Assembly (NCBI GenBank): GCA_024231025.1
Contig: JAAEQW010000145.1
Span: forward strand, 1 to 52,356
Reading direction: 5' to 3'
DNA: 52,356 bases
From: Candidatus Omnitrophota bacterium
GTDB lineage: Bacteria > Omnitrophota > Gorgyraeia > Duberdicusellales > 4484-171
The stretch's first letter is position 1. Every line of letters starts with the position of its first letter. Shown here piece by piece: positions 1 through 9,100 of this stretch. A program made the position numbers and the translations under genes. The notes beneath the pieces are model-generated. The model did no database searches. It was given only the letters and a program-made list of their open reading frames with translations, and was not told where the DNA came from.

Positions 1-1
1 A

Positions 2-370
2 ATCGGTCAACTTTTACGAGTAGCAAGAGACACAAAAAAGAAGAAGACAAAATCTCCGGCTTTGAGGCGTTGCCCACAGAGACGAGGGGTTTGCATTCAA
101 GTTAAAACGATGACTCCTAAAAAACCGAATTCAGCTTTACGCAAAATTGCCAGAGTAAGGTTAACCAATTCGGAAGAAGTGACTGCCTATATTCCTGGGG
201 AAGGACACAATCTGCAGGAACACTCAATAGTTTTGGTTAGAGGCGGCAGAGTTAAGGATTTACCTGGTGTTAGATATCATATTGTTAGAGGCACTTTTGA
301 TTGCCAAGGTGTTGGAAATAGAAAGAAATCAAGATCAAAATATGGAGCAAAAAGGCCCAAAAAGACGTAA
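2..370 (+). CDS. rpsL: 30S ribosomal protein S12 (5' end outside window)
   Basis: S12 sits at the decoding centre of the 30S subunit and affects translational accuracy. The open frame runs from the first complete codon ([15 protein letters not shown]) to the stop at 368-370. The family normally starts MPT(I/V)xQLxR, so only about three codons are missing upstream. The hallmark segments [22 protein letters not shown] and the C-terminal [10 protein letters not shown] are all present. The PNSALRK lysine region, where streptomycin-resistance changes are known, looks wild type. It is the first gene of a str-type cluster followed by rpsG, fusA and tuf. An internal TTG at 62 is not the real start. 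Confidence 0.97.
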   Translation: MGQLLRVARDTKKKKTKSPALRRCPQRRGVCIQVKTMTPKKPNSALRKIARVRLTNSEEVTAYIPGEGHNLQEHSIVLVRGGRVKDLPGVRYHIVRGTFDCQGVGNRKKSRSKYGAKRPKKT

Positions 371-372
371 GG

Positions 373-431
373 GGTAAGTAGTAAAGATTAAGTGAAAAAT
401 TTTCTTAATCTTTAATTCTTACGACTTATAG
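373..431 (+). repeat. Inverted period-7 repeat between rpsL and rpsG
   Basis: The left arm (373-392) reads as degenerate heptamers GTAAGTA/GTAAAGA/TTAAGTG. The right arm (404-431) reads CTTAATC/TTTAATT/CTTACGA/CTTATAG. The two arms are near-perfect reverse complements over about 20 nt with an 11-nt loop. The element ends about 10 nt before the rpsG Shine-Dalgarno sequence. Related arms occur at least eight more times in the window, always between genes. Confidence 0.75.
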
Positions 432-451
432 CTGAACAAAGGAGATTGGTA

Positions 452-919
452 ATGAGAAGAAGGCGAGCGCCAAAACGAGACAAAAAAACAGATTCTAAGT
501 ATGATTCCTTGGTAATCGGAGATTTAATCAATATCATTATGAGAGACGGAAAAAAAAGCGTTTCTCAAAAAATTATTTATGATGCATTTGATGTTGTAGA
601 AGAAAGAATAAAAGAAGATCCTTTAAAAGTATTTTTTGCTGCTTTAGAGAATGCTCGTCCGCGTGTTGCGGTAAAGCCAAGGAGAATTGGTGGTGCCACT
701 TATCAGGTTCCTCTGGAAGTTCCTAAGGAAAGAGGTATTTCTATTGTTTTGCGTTGGATGAGAGATTATGCTCGTAATAAAAAAGGTAAGCCGATGAGTG
801 TTAAGCTGGCAGATGAAATAATTGCTGCTTATAAGAGCGAAGGCGCAGTAGTGAAGAAAAAAGAGGATACTCATAAAATGGCTGAGGCTAACCGAGCTTT
901 TGCTCACTTCAGGTGGTAA
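452..919 (+). CDS. rpsG: 30S ribosomal protein S7
   Basis: S7 nucleates assembly of the 3' domain of 16S rRNA and forms part of the E site. The 155-residue product starts MRRRRAPKRDKK, has the YQVPxEVxxxR segment and ends TxKMAEANRAFAHFRW, all typical of the family, which is usually about 156 residues. ATG 452 is preferred over the upstream TTG at 446 because GGAG at 441-444 gives a normal 7-nt spacing. It lies between rpsL and fusA as in classical str operons. A small 6-bp hairpin (929-945) sits downstream before fusA. Confidence 0.97.
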   Translation: MRRRRAPKRDKKTDSKYDSLVIGDLINIIMRDGKKSVSQKIIYDAFDVVEERIKEDPLKVFFAALENARPRVAVKPRRIGGATYQVPLEVPKERGISIVLRWMRDYARNKKGKPMSVKLADEIIAAYKSEGAVVKKKEDTHKMAEANRAFAHFRW

Positions 920-964
920 ACAGCAGAAAGTTCGGAATTCGAACTAGATAAAGTGAAGGGCATA

Positions 965-3028
965 ATGACCAAAAAGAAGGGTTTGGAATCGATAAGGAAT
1001 ATTGGATTCGTTGCCCATATTGATGCTGGCAAAACTACAACCACTGAACGTGTTCTTTTTTATGCAGGTGTTTCTTATAAGATTGGTGAGGTCCATGATG
1101 GTACAACCGTTACTGATTGGATGATCCAGGAAAAGGAAAGAGGCATTACAATAACTTCGGCTGCAACTCATTGCCGCTGGAAGGATTATCAAGTAAATAT
1201 TATTGATACTCCCGGTCATATTGATTTTACCGTGGAGGTTGAAAGATCTTTGAAAGTTTTGGATGGTGCAGTAGTGATATTCTGCGCAGTTGGTGGTGTT
1301 GAGCCGCAATCTGAGACAGTCTGGCACCAAGCGGATCGATATCGCGTTCCCAAGATTGCTTTTATTAATAAGCTGGATCGTGTTGGTGCTGATTTTTTTG
1401 CTGTTTTAAATGAAATGACAGAAAAATTGCACACACCACTCGCTTGTGTTCAAGTTCCAATTTATGAGGACGATGCTTTTGTTGGAATTATCGATCTTGT
1501 TACCGACGAGGCTATTTACTATGAAGATGACCTTGGTTCAAAGATGGCAAGAAAAGCTATTACTGACGATCTAAAAGAGCAGTTCCTTAAGCATAAAGAT
1601 AAGCTCTTAGAGAAATTGGCCGAACTTGACGATGAAGTAATGTGCAAGATTGTTGATGGCGACAATATTTCGTCAGAATACATTGTTTCTAAAATCAGAA
1701 AATATGTAATCAACAACAAATTTGTTCCAGTTTTTTGCGGATCATCTTTGAAGAATAAAGGGGTTCAGCTTTTAATGGACGGCATCTGTGATTATCTTCC
1801 TTCGCCGCAGGATGTTGGTGAAGTTAGCGGGTTAGACGGTAATGGTAATTTAGAAACACTAGAGGTTTCTCAAACTGCGGCGTTCTGTGCGCTGTGCTTT
1901 AAAGTTTTTACTGATCCATTTGTTGGCAAATTATTTTATACACGTATTTATTCGGGTAAAATTAAAGCGTCATCTACAATTTTTAATGCAACAAGATCTT
2001 CAAAAGAGAAGATAGTTAAGATTTTACGCATGCATGCCAATAAGCAAGAAATTGTGGAAGAGGCAAAAGCAGGCGACATTGTGTGTTTCGTTGGGTTGAA
2101 AGATACGACCACCGGTGACACACTTTGCGAAGGAAAAAGTTCTTTTACATTAGAGGAGATAAAATTTCCGGAACCGGTAGTTTCAGTTGCTATTGAGCCG
2201 AGGACTCAAGCTGATCAGGAAAAACTAATTTTAGGTTTAAAAAAGCTTGAAGAGGAGGACCCCTCTTTTAAGGCAGCCTACAATAGAGAAACTGGGCAGA
2301 ATGTGATCTCCGGTATGGGGCAACTTCACCTAGAGGTCATGGTGGATCGGCTGCTTCGTGATTTTAGCGTTGAAGCACGAATTGGTAAACCTCAAGTTGC
2401 CTATAAGGAAACAATGGTTCGTAAAGTCGAAGCCGTTGGAAAATTTGTTCAGCAAGCTGGTGGCAGAGGGCAGTATGGACATGTTGTTTTTCTTATGGAG
2501 TCTATCGGTAAGGGCAAGGGGATAATCTTTGAAAACAAAATAAAGGGAGGCGTCATCCCCAAAGAGTTTATTGCGTCCGTGAAAGAAGGAGTTATGGAGG
2601 CTTCAGAAGGGGGCATCTTAGGAGGGTACCCTGTGGTTGACGTTAAGGCAACTTTGATCGATGGTTCTTATCACGATGTTGATTCTTCTGAGTTGTCTTT
2701 TAAAATTGCCGCGGAACTTGCCTTTAAAGAAGGGCTAAGAAAGGGTAAGTCAGTAATTTTAGAACCGATCATGAGCCTGGAAGTGATAACTCCGAATGAG
2801 TATGTAAGTCAGGTTATCGGTGATCTTAATACTCGAAGGGCAAGGATTTCTCATGTTGCTGAGAGAAAGACCCTTCGAATAGTAGATGCCGAGATTCCAC
2901 TGGCTGAAATATTTAATTATGCAGACGCATTAAGAAACTTGACACAAGGGCGAGCTTCTTATACAATAGAGCCTTCATATTACGAGAGGGTACCAGAGGA
3001 TTTGTTAGTAAAGATACTAGGATATTAA
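965..3028 (+). CDS. fusA: Translation elongation factor G
   Basis: EF-G is the GTPase that drives tRNA and mRNA translocation on the ribosome. At 687 residues it has the normal length. The N-terminal G domain shows the P loop (AHIDAGKTTTTE), switch II DTPGHIDF and the NKLD specificity motif. Domains II-V follow; the C-terminal part includes the typical GQYGHVVF and VIEP-like (ILEPIM) segments. ATG 965 is chosen because GAAGGG (955-960) sits 4 nt upstream; a GTG at 953 would add four residues. It is co-transcribed with rpsG and tuf. It could in principle be a paralogue, but its position in the str operon favours the main EF-G. Confidence 0.97.
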   Translation: MTKKKGLESIRNIGFVAHIDAGKTTTTERVLFYAGVSYKIGEVHDGTTVTDWMIQEKERGITITSAATHCRWKDYQVNIIDTPGHIDFTVEVERSLKVLDGAVVIFCAVGGVEPQSETVWHQADRYRVPKIAFINKLDRVGADFFAVLNEMTEKLHTPLACVQVPIYEDDAFVGIIDLVTDEAIYYEDDLGSKMARKAITDDLKEQFLKHKDKLLEKLAELDDEVMCKIVDGDNISSEYIVSKIRKYVINNKFVPVFCGSSLKNKGVQLLMDGICDYLPSPQDVGEVSGLDGNGNLETLEVSQTAAFCALCFKVFTDPFVGKLFYTRIYSGKIKASSTIFNATRSSKEKIVKILRMHANKQEIVEEAKAGDIVCFVGLKDTTTGDTLCEGKSSFTLEEIKFPEPVVSVAIEPRTQADQEKLILGLKKLEEEDPSFKAAYNRETGQNVISGMGQLHLEVMVDRLLRDFSVEARIGKPQVAYKETMVRKVEAVGKFVQQAGGRGQYGHVVFLMESIGKGKGIIFENKIKGGVIPKEFIASVKEGVMEASEGGILGGYPVVDVKATLIDGSYHDVDSSELSFKIAAELAFKEGLRKGKSVILEPIMSLEVITPNEYVSQVIGDLNTRRARISHVAERKTLRIVDAEIPLAEIFNYADALRNLTQGRASYTIEPSYYERVPEDLLVKILGY

Positions 3029-3049
3029 TATAGGAAAGGGAGGTGTTTT

Positions 3050-4252
3050 ATGGGTAAAGAGAAATTTGTAAGAAATAAACCCCATCTTAACATTGGAACA
3101 ATTGGACACGTTGATCATGGTAAGACTACTCTTACTTCAGCTATTTCAAAAGTTCTGGCTGCCAAGGGTTTGGCGAAAGAACTTAAATTTGAAGACATCG
3201 ATAAAGCTCCTGAAGAAAGAGAAAGAGGGGTTACGATTAATATCGCTCACGTTGAGTATGAGACCGATAACCGTCACTATGCTCACATTGATTGTCCGGG
3301 TCACGCCGATTACATTAAAAACATGATAACCGGCGCTGCTCAGATGGATGGTGCAATTTTAGTTTGCGCGGCAACTGATGGACCTATGCCTCAAACAAGA
3401 GAGCATATTCTTTTAGCTCGTCAGGTAAACGTTCCTGCAATCGTTGTTTTTCTTAACAAGGTTGATCAAATGGACGATGCTGAGCTCATTGATTTGGTAG
3501 ACGTTGAAATTAGAGAGTTACTTGATAAATACGAATTTCCTGGCAAAGACACTCCCATCGTTAAAGGGTCAGCATTAAAGGCTATGGAGTGCGGATGTGG
3601 TAAGGATGATTGTGAAAATTGTAAGCCGATTCTTGAATTGATGAAGGCGGTTGATGAATTTATTCCTTCGCCTAAGAGAGATGTTGATCGCCCATTTTTA
3701 ATGGCAGTTGAAGATATCTTTTCAATTTCTGGGCGTGGAACTGTTGCTACCGGAAGAATTGAGCGCGGAATTGTTAAAACCGGTGAAGATGTTGAATTGA
3801 TCGGAATTCGTGAAGAAGTGCAAAAAACAGTAGTTACTGGTGTTGAAATGTTTAGAAAAATTCTTGATGAAGGTCAAGCTGGTGATAATGTAGGTTTGTT
3901 GTTGAGAGGTGTTGATAAGGAATCGGCCGAGCGTGGAATGGTTATTGCAAAACCTGGCTCGATTACTCCTCATAAGCAATTTAAGTCTAAAGTGTATGCT
4001 TTAAAGAAGGAAGAGGGCGGTCGCCATACTCCTTTCTTTCCTGGATACAGACCACAGTTCTTTTTTAGAACAACCGATGTAACCGGATCGATTAAACTTC
4101 CTGAAGGGGTTGAGATGGTTATGCCTGGTGATAGCTTCGAAATGACAGTTGAGCTTATTCAGCCAGTTGCTATCGAGAAAGAATTAAGGTTTGCTATTCG
4201 TGAAGGTGGGAGAACGGTAGGTGCCGGAGTAGTTACAGATATTATCAAATAA
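3050..4252 (+). CDS. tuf: Translation elongation factor Tu
   Basis: EF-Tu delivers aminoacyl-tRNA to the ribosomal A site. The protein has 400 residues with P loop GHVDHGKT, switch [14 protein letters not shown], and domain 2 ([23 protein letters not shown]) and domain 3 intact. A strong GGGAGG lies just upstream. An oddity is a short insertion at the end of the G domain with four cysteines (C181, C183, C188, C191) in a CxCx4Cx2C pattern. This could bind a metal; similar short Cys clusters occur in EF-Tu of some other phyla, as I recall. The gene is followed by a factor-independent terminator that separates it from the S10 cluster. Confidence 0.97.
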   Translation: MGKEKFVRNKPHLNIGTIGHVDHGKTTLTSAISKVLAAKGLAKELKFEDIDKAPEERERGVTINIAHVEYETDNRHYAHIDCPGHADYIKNMITGAAQMDGAILVCAATDGPMPQTREHILLARQVNVPAIVVFLNKVDQMDDAELIDLVDVEIRELLDKYEFPGKDTPIVKGSALKAMECGCGKDDCENCKPILELMKAVDEFIPSPKRDVDRPFLMAVEDIFSISGRGTVATGRIERGIVKTGEDVELIGIREEVQKTVVTGVEMFRKILDEGQAGDNVGLLLRGVDKESAERGMVIAKPGSITPHKQFKSKVYALKKEEGGRHTPFFPGYRPQFFFRTTDVTGSIKLPEGVEMVMPGDSFEMTVELIQPVAIEKELRFAIREGGRTVGAGVVTDIIK

Positions 4253-4262
4253 AAAAGGTATT

Positions 4263-4296
4263 TTTGCCCCGTCAATGGCGGGGCAAATGTTTTTTA
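4263..4296 (+). terminator. Hairpin plus T-run between tuf and rpsJ
   Basis: A 9-bp stem (TTTGCCCCG at 4263-4271 with CGGGGCAAA at 4279-4287) with a 7-nt loop is followed by a T-run at 4290-4295. This has the form of a factor-independent terminator or attenuator. It ends only 4 nt before the rpsJ start codon, so it may also affect rpsJ translation. Confidence 0.75.
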
Positions 4297-4299
4297 AAA

Positions 4300-4614
4300 A
4301 TGGGAACTTTAAAGATTAGAATTAAGTTAAAAGCGTTTGATCATCGAATTTTGGATCAGTCTGCTCGAGAGATTGTGGACGTTGCTCAACGTACAGGTGC
4401 TTTGATAAATGGGCCGATGCCGTTGCCAACAAAGAAAAAGGTATATACGGTAAATCGAGCTACTCACGTAAACAAAAAATCACGTGAACAATTTATGCTC
4501 GCGGTTCATAAGCGCATTATCGATTTAGAGAATCCTACGCCCAAGACGATAGATGCTCTTAGGAAGTTAAATCTTCCTGCTGGAGTGAGTGTAGAGATAA
4601 AGCAGGAAGTTTGA
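4300..4614 (+). CDS. rpsJ: 30S ribosomal protein S10
   Basis: S10 is part of the 30S head and also the NusE partner in transcription antitermination. The 104-residue product ([20 protein letters not shown]...) matches the family length of 102-105, with TGPxPLPT-like and [11 protein letters not shown] signatures. ATG 4300 is chosen over an upstream in-frame start at 4264 because residues before MGTLK lie inside the tuf terminator hairpin and match nothing in S10. There is no good Shine-Dalgarno sequence: the ATG follows the terminator T/A run directly. It opens the S10 cluster. Confidence 0.95.
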   Translation: MGTLKIRIKLKAFDHRILDQSAREIVDVAQRTGALINGPMPLPTKKKVYTVNRATHVNKKSREQFMLAVHKRIIDLENPTPKTIDALRKLNLPAGVSVEIKQEV

Positions 4615-4732
4615 AATTATTGGTGAACAAGTTAGTGTAGAGAACGAAGTTGGAATGCAGTAAGCGTTAATCAAGCCGTAACAACTGCCGATTTTGAATT
4701 CAAACTACTTGTAAAATTAAATATTTAAGGTG
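4615..4732 (+). other. rpsJ-rplC intergenic spacer with weak foldback
   Basis: This 118-nt gap is unusually long for the S10 cluster. ACAAGTTAGT near 4626 can pair with ACTACTTGT near 4705 (one bulge), so the whole spacer may fold back on itself. No open reading frame or terminator is evident. It may be an eroded member of the inverted intergenic repeats, or a leader for rplC. Confidence 0.35.
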
Positions 4733-5494
4733 ATGATTAAAGAAACTTTCGGTAAAAAGATAGGCATGACTCAAATTTTTGCATCAAACGGTGACCTAGT
4801 TGGGGTTACTTTGGTGGAGGTTGAGCCAATTTGCGTTCTGGAAAAGGTAGATTATCTTACTAAGAGTGTTGCACGCATTGGTATTTCAAAGGTTATTGAG
4901 GCGCGTATAAAAAAAGTGAGTAAGCCGGTATTGGGCTATTTTGCTAAGCTTGGGCTTTCTCCTTATAAGTATATTAAGGAAGTAAATATCGAAAAGGATG
5001 CGGATTTTTCGTTTTTAACTGAAAAGCCGCAAAAAGAAAAGGCTCCAAAAGAAGAAGATTCTAAAAAAGAGGCACCTGCGCCAGTAGAAGAATCAAAAGA
5101 TAGCGGAGAACCGCCATCAGAAGAGGCTGTTCAAGGGGTGGAAAAGGAGTTGTCTCGCGAAATTGGAGTTGATCTTTTTAGCGAAGGTGATGTTGTTAAT
5201 ATTCAATCTAAAACTAAAGGGCGAGGTTTTGCCGGAGGAATGAAACGTCACGGTTGGTCGGGTCAGCCCGGTTCGCACGGTTCAACAATGCATCGGCGCG
5301 TTGGTTCAGTTGGCGCGTGTAGTACTCCTTCAAGAATATGGAAAGGTCTTAATATGCCTGGACATATGGGTAATGCCAATAGAACGATCAAAAATTTAAA
5401 AATTGTAAAAATAGATAAAGATAAAAATCTTTTATTTGTTAAAGGGTCAATTCCTGGATCAAGAGGGTCCGTTGTTAAAATTAAGCGAGTATAG
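4733..5494 (+). CDS. rplC: 50S ribosomal protein L3 with charged insertion
   Basis: L3 is an early assembly protein of the 50S subunit, with a loop reaching towards the peptidyl transferase centre. The N-terminus (MIKETFGKKIGMTQIF) and the C-terminal half (TKGRGFAGGMKRHGWSG, GSHGSTMHRRVGSVG, MPGHMG) are classical. At 253 residues it is about 45 longer than usual because of a low-complexity Lys/Glu/Pro-rich insertion at about residues 97-139. The insertion lies after the first beta segment and before the conserved central loop, and it keeps the frame. ATG 4733 follows AAGG closely; GTG 4730 is an alternative. Its stop touches the rplD start region. Confidence 0.95.
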   Translation: MIKETFGKKIGMTQIFASNGDLVGVTLVEVEPICVLEKVDYLTKSVARIGISKVIEARIKKVSKPVLGYFAKLGLSPYKYIKEVNIEKDADFSFLTEKPQKEKAPKEEDSKKEAPAPVEESKDSGEPPSEEAVQGVEKELSREIGVDLFSEGDVVNIQSKTKGRGFAGGMKRHGWSGQPGSHGSTMHRRVGSVGACSTPSRIWKGLNMPGHMGNANRTIKNLKIVKIDKDKNLLFVKGSIPGSRGSVVKIKRV

Positions 5495-5496
5495 TG

Positions 5497-6177
5497 ATGG
5501 CAACAAAAAAAGTGAAAGAAACCAAAAAGGCTGAATTTTCGTTAGAGCTTGGAGTGATGAGCACCAAGGGCAAGGAGGTTGAGAAAATCAATCTTGATCC
5601 GAGTGTTTTTGATGGCAAGGTGAATCATGCTCTTATGCAGCAAGCCGTAGTTACTTATTTGGCTAACCAACGAAAGGGTCTTGCTTGTGCGAAAACCAGG
5701 GGCCAGGTTAGAGGCGGTGGTAAGAAACCATGGCGTCAGAAAGGAACTGGTCGGGCGAGAGTTGGATCGAGTCGTTCACCTCTGTGGCGCGGTGGTGGAG
5801 TGACTTTTGGACCCAAGCCACATTCTTTTACTAAGGATTTTCCTAAAAAAATGAAAATTGCGGCCCTAAAGAGCGCTTTGAACGCAAAATTAAAGGATGA
5901 TGAAATACTTATCCTCGAAGAATTAAGGATGGATACATCTAAAACAAAAGATTTTATGAAAGTTATCCAGAAATTAAAAATCGTAGATCAAAAAATCAGA
6001 CTTGTTTTATCCAGTATGGATGCCAACATAAAATTAGCAAGTAGAAATGTGAACAAAGTTCAAATTCAAGAGGCAAAAAGCTTAACAACTTACGAAGCTT
6101 TAAATTGCAAAAAACTAGTTTTCGCTAAAGCAGCTTTGGAGGAAGTTCAAACAAGAGTTAAGGGGAAAACGCGATGA
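5497..6177 (+). CDS. rplD: 50S ribosomal protein L4
   Basis: L4 lines the polypeptide exit tunnel and in some bacteria autoregulates the S10 operon. The 226-residue product has the basic loop signature RGGGKKPWRQKGTGRARVGSSRSPLWRGGGV in its first half and the C-terminal globular domain ending at the rplW overlap. ATG 5497 is chosen; GTG 5494 overlaps the rplC stop and would add one residue. The Lys-rich N-terminal extension (KKVKETKKAEF) is a little longer than usual. The gene overlaps rplW by 4 nt (ATGA). Confidence 0.96.
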   Translation: MATKKVKETKKAEFSLELGVMSTKGKEVEKINLDPSVFDGKVNHALMQQAVVTYLANQRKGLACAKTRGQVRGGGKKPWRQKGTGRARVGSSRSPLWRGGGVTFGPKPHSFTKDFPKKMKIAALKSALNAKLKDDEILILEELRMDTSKTKDFMKVIQKLKIVDQKIRLVLSSMDANIKLASRNVNKVQIQEAKSLTTYEALNCKKLVFAKAALEEVQTRVKGKTR

Positions 6178-6455
6178 AAAGTATTTACTCTGTTATCAAG
6201 GCACCACTAGTAACTGAAAAATCAAGCCGTCATTCTGTTTATCGTAAGTATTCTTTTTTGGTAAGTAACGATTCCAACAAAGTAGAGATTAAAAGATCGA
6301 TTGAAAAGATTTATAAAGTTAAGGTAGATAAGATTTCCTCAATGATTATAAAAGGAAAGATTAAGAAAATTAAATGGAACCAACCAGGGAAAACTGTTAA
6401 TTGGAAAAAAGCAGTAATCACATTAAAGCCTGGTTTTGAAATTAAACTAACGTAA
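6174..6455 (+). CDS. rplW: 50S ribosomal protein L23
   Basis: L23 sits at the exit of the ribosomal tunnel and is the docking point for trigger factor and SRP. It has 93 residues, the normal size. It starts [15 protein letters not shown], the family hallmark, and has a [19 protein letters not shown] segment. Translation is probably coupled to rplD through the ATGA overlap. rplB follows 5 nt after the stop. Confidence 0.95.
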   Translation: MKSIYSVIKAPLVTEKSSRHSVYRKYSFLVSNDSNKVEIKRSIEKIYKVKVDKISSMIIKGKIKKIKWNQPGKTVNWKKAVITLKPGFEIKLT

Positions 6456-6460
6456 TTAAT

Positions 6461-7303
6461 ATGGGTGTAAAAAAGTTTAGACCAGTAACTCCGTCGCTGC
6501 GATATAAAGTAATTTCTGATTTTTCTGAAATTACAACTGATCGGCCTCAGAAGTCTCTTTGCGTGAGCCTTAAGAAGAGTGGAGGGCGAAATAGCCGAGG
6601 AAGAGTAACAATGCGCAGAAGAGGCGGAGGTCATAAGCGTAAGTATAGAATTATTGATTTCAAGCGCAATAAATTTGACGTTGAAGGAGATGTTATTACT
6701 ATTGAATATGATCCTAACAGAAGCGCACGAATTGCTTTAGTTGAGTATCCGGACAAAGAGAGAAGATATATTATTTGGCCGGATAAATTAAAAGTTGGGG
6801 ATAAAATTTTTAGTGCTTCTGATTCTCAAGTTGACATTAAACCTGGTAACTCTATGAAATTACAGCATGTTCCTTTAGGAACGTTGATACATAATGTTGA
6901 ACTTCAGCCCCGGCGTGGTGCAGCTTTTGCAAGAAGTGCGGGAAGTTGGGTTCAGCTTATGGCAAAAGAGCGCGGTCTTGCGCAATTAAGAATGCCAAGT
7001 GGTGAAATTCGTCTTGTAAAGGAAGCTTGTCGCGCAACTGTTGGGCAAGTTGGATTAATTGAGCATGCTTCTTTTAGGCATGGTAAGGCTGGACGTAATC
7101 GTTGGTTAGGAAGGCGTCCAAAAGTAAGAGGTTGTGCGATGAATCCGATCGATCACCCTCATGGTGGTGGAGAAGGTAAGGCTGGGCAAGGTAATCCTCA
7201 TCCAGTGACGCCCTGGGGTAAGCCAACTAAGGGTGCAAAAACAAGAAAACCAGGACGCAAGAGTGATCGATATATAATTAAACGAAGGAAAGGAAAGAAA
7301 TGA
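6461..7303 (+). CDS. rplB: 50S ribosomal protein L2
   Basis: L2 is one of the most conserved 50S proteins and is needed for subunit association and peptidyl transfer. It has 280 residues, close to the usual 275. The signatures [27 protein letters not shown] and the C-terminal [14 protein letters not shown] with its essential histidine are present. It starts [14 protein letters not shown]. The stop overlaps the rpsS ATG by 4 nt. Confidence 0.97.
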   Translation: MGVKKFRPVTPSLRYKVISDFSEITTDRPQKSLCVSLKKSGGRNSRGRVTMRRRGGGHKRKYRIIDFKRNKFDVEGDVITIEYDPNRSARIALVEYPDKERRYIIWPDKLKVGDKIFSASDSQVDIKPGNSMKLQHVPLGTLIHNVELQPRRGAAFARSAGSWVQLMAKERGLAQLRMPSGEIRLVKEACRATVGQVGLIEHASFRHGKAGRNRWLGRRPKVRGCAMNPIDHPHGGGEGKAGQGNPHPVTPWGKPTKGAKTRKPGRKSDRYIIKRRKGKK

Positions 7304-7587
7304 GTCGTTCAGTAAAAAAAGGTCCATTTATTGACGCTAAGTTGTTAAAGAAGGCGCATAAGGCAAAAGCCGAAAGCGATAGGAAACCAATTAAAACTTG
7401 GTCTCGATCTTCAATGATTGCACCGGAGTTTGTAGGTTTAACTTTTGCGGTGCATGATGGTAAAAAACATGTGCCAGTATTCGTTACTGAAGGTATGGTT
7501 GGTCATCGTTTGGGTGAATTTGCGCCGACAAGGATTTTTAGAAGTCACGGTGGAATAAAAGCTAAAAAAGCAATAGCCAAAAAATAA
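7300..7587 (+). CDS. rpsS: 30S ribosomal protein S19
   Basis: S19 forms a complex with S13 in the 30S head near the A-site tRNA. The 95-residue product starts [18 protein letters not shown] and contains [31 protein letters not shown] and the LGEFAPTR signature. The coding start overlaps rplB (ATGA), indicating coupling. A 46-nt gap precedes rplV. Confidence 0.96.
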   Translation: MSRSVKKGPFIDAKLLKKAHKAKAESDRKPIKTWSRSSMIAPEFVGLTFAVHDGKKHVPVFVTEGMVGHRLGEFAPTRIFRSHGGIKAKKAIAKK

Positions 7588-7633
7588 TTCGCCGGAGGCG
7601 GATCAATTTAAATAGGAAATTAAGGATATTGAT

Positions 7634-7993
7634 ATGATTGCAAGAGCAGAAGGAAAATTTATAAGAATTTCACCGACAAAAGTAAGGCCGGTTATTACTC
7701 TGATTAAAGGGTCAAACGTAACCAGAGCAATGAATGTTTTGGATTTAACTAATAAAAAGGGCGCATTGCTTCTTAATAAGGTATTAAAGTCAGCAGTTAG
7801 CAATGCGAAAAACAAGGGTTACGGAGAAGATAAGCTTTTTGTTTCAAAAGTGGTTGCTAATCTTGGCCCGGCGTTTAAAAGGCATCAGGCAGCCTCTTTT
7901 GGTAGAGCATCAGTTATAAAGAAAAAAACTTCACATATTTTAATTGAGTTGGATACAACAGAAAAATTAATCACTAAAGTAAAGGTTAAATGA
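7634..7993 (+). CDS. rplV: 50S ribosomal protein L22
   Basis: L22 reaches into the exit tunnel with an extended beta hairpin. It has 119 residues and starts MIARAEGKFIRISPTKVRPV. The family signature lies near the C-terminus (GPAFKRHQAASFGRASVIKKKTSHI), slightly diverged from the usual PRARGRA motif. It lies between rpsS and rpsC in the standard order, and ATG 7634 follows TAAGGATATTGAT. Confidence 0.95.
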   Translation: MIARAEGKFIRISPTKVRPVITLIKGSNVTRAMNVLDLTNKKGALLLNKVLKSAVSNAKNKGYGEDKLFVSKVVANLGPAFKRHQAASFGRASVIKKKTSHILIELDTTEKLITKVKVK

Positions 7994-8000
7994 GGTAAAT

Positions 8001-8684
8001 ATGGGCCAAAAAGTTCATCCGTATATTTTAAGAATTGGTTTTGGTAAGGATTGGCAGTCAAAGTGGTTTACTCCCAAAAGAAGAGAGTATGCTGATTTTC
8101 TAGAGGAAGATCTACGAATTAGGGATATCATTAAAAGATCTTATCCGATGGGTTCAGTTTCTCTTTTGGTTATTGAAAGAGTATCGGCCACTTTAATCAG
8201 AATTAAAGTAAGAACATCTCGCCCGGGAGTTATTATTGGAAGGCGCGGGCAAGACATTGAGAGTGTTAAAAAACGTATCAACAAATTAACAAAAAAAGAA
8301 GTTGTGATCGACGTAATTGAGGTGTTGGACCCGGCAGTTGAAGCCCAGCTTGTGGCTGAGCAAATTGCTTTTCAGATGATTAGGCGAGTCAATTTTCGTC
8401 GTGCAATGAAAAGGTCGATACAACAGGCAACCGCGATCGGTTGTGAAGGTATTAAAGTTAAGTGTTCCGGACGGCTTGGCGGTGCAGAAATTGCTAGGAG
8501 CGAAGGTTATAAATTCGGGAAAGTTCCTTTGCAGACATTTAGAGCCGATATCGATTACGGTTTTGCTATTGCAAAAACTACCTACGGAACGATTGGCGTT
8601 AAGGTTTGGATTTACAAGGGTGAAAAGAATTTAGGCGACTACATGAAGAAAGTCGATGAGCCGACCAAAAAGAAGAGGCAATAA
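8001..8684 (+). CDS. rpsC: 30S ribosomal protein S3
   Basis: S3 lies at the mRNA entry channel and contributes to the ribosomal helicase. The 227-residue product starts MGQKVHPYILRIGFGKDWQSKW. It carries the KH-type domain with GVIIGRRGQDIESVKKRI and the C-terminal signature GAEIARSEGYKFGKVPLQTFRADIDYG. AGGT lies just upstream. The spacing to rplV is 7 nt and to rplP 3 nt. Confidence 0.97.
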   Translation: MGQKVHPYILRIGFGKDWQSKWFTPKRREYADFLEEDLRIRDIIKRSYPMGSVSLLVIERVSATLIRIKVRTSRPGVIIGRRGQDIESVKKRINKLTKKEVVIDVIEVLDPAVEAQLVAEQIAFQMIRRVNFRRAMKRSIQQATAIGCEGIKVKCSGRLGGAEIARSEGYKFGKVPLQTFRADIDYGFAIAKTTYGTIGVKVWIYKGEKNLGDYMKKVDEPTKKKRQ

Positions 8685-8687
8685 TTT

Positions 8688-9098
8688 ATGTTTATGCCAA
8701 AAAGAGTTAAGTATAGAAAAGTGCAAAGAGGCAGACGTAAAGGACTCGCCGTGAGTGGCTCGACAGTAGCCTTTGGCGAATTTGGAATTAAAAGCATTGA
8801 GTGCGGATGGCTGAAAAATAATCAACTTGAAACCTGTCGTATTGTTTTGGCAAGAAGACTTCGTCGCAGCGGAAAAATGTGGATACGTGTTTTTCCTGAT
8901 AAGCCAATCACTAAAAAGCCAGCCGAAACTAGAATGGGCAAGGGCAAGGGTGATGTTGATAAGTGGGTTAGCGTCATAAAGAGAGGAAGAGTGATTTTTG
9001 AGATTGCTGGTGTTCCCGAAGATTATGCGCGCGCATCATTGCGTCAAGTTGCCTATAAACTACCGTTTAAGACAACTTTTGTAATAAGGAAGAAATAG
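8688..9098 (+). CDS. rplP: 50S ribosomal protein L16
   Basis: L16 organises the A-site architecture near the peptidyl transferase centre. It has 136 residues and starts MFMPKRVKYRKVQRGRRKG; most L16 start MLMPKR(T/V)KYRK, which supports ATG 8688 over 8694. The MGKGKGDVDKWV signature is present. It lies between rpsC and rpmC as in most bacteria. Confidence 0.96.
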   Translation: MFMPKRVKYRKVQRGRRKGLAVSGSTVAFGEFGIKSIECGWLKNNQLETCRIVLARRLRRSGKMWIRVFPDKPITKKPAETRMGKGKGDVDKWVSVIKRGRVIFEIAGVPEDYARASLRQVAYKLPFKTTFVIRKK

Positions 9099-9100
9099 AA

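Noticed and set aside
944-1330. Minus-strand open frame of 128 codons opposite fusA, and similar minus-strand frames throughout
   Set aside because: They lie wholly antisense to conserved genes, have no ribosome binding site and show no recognisable protein features. They are shadows of + strand codon use.
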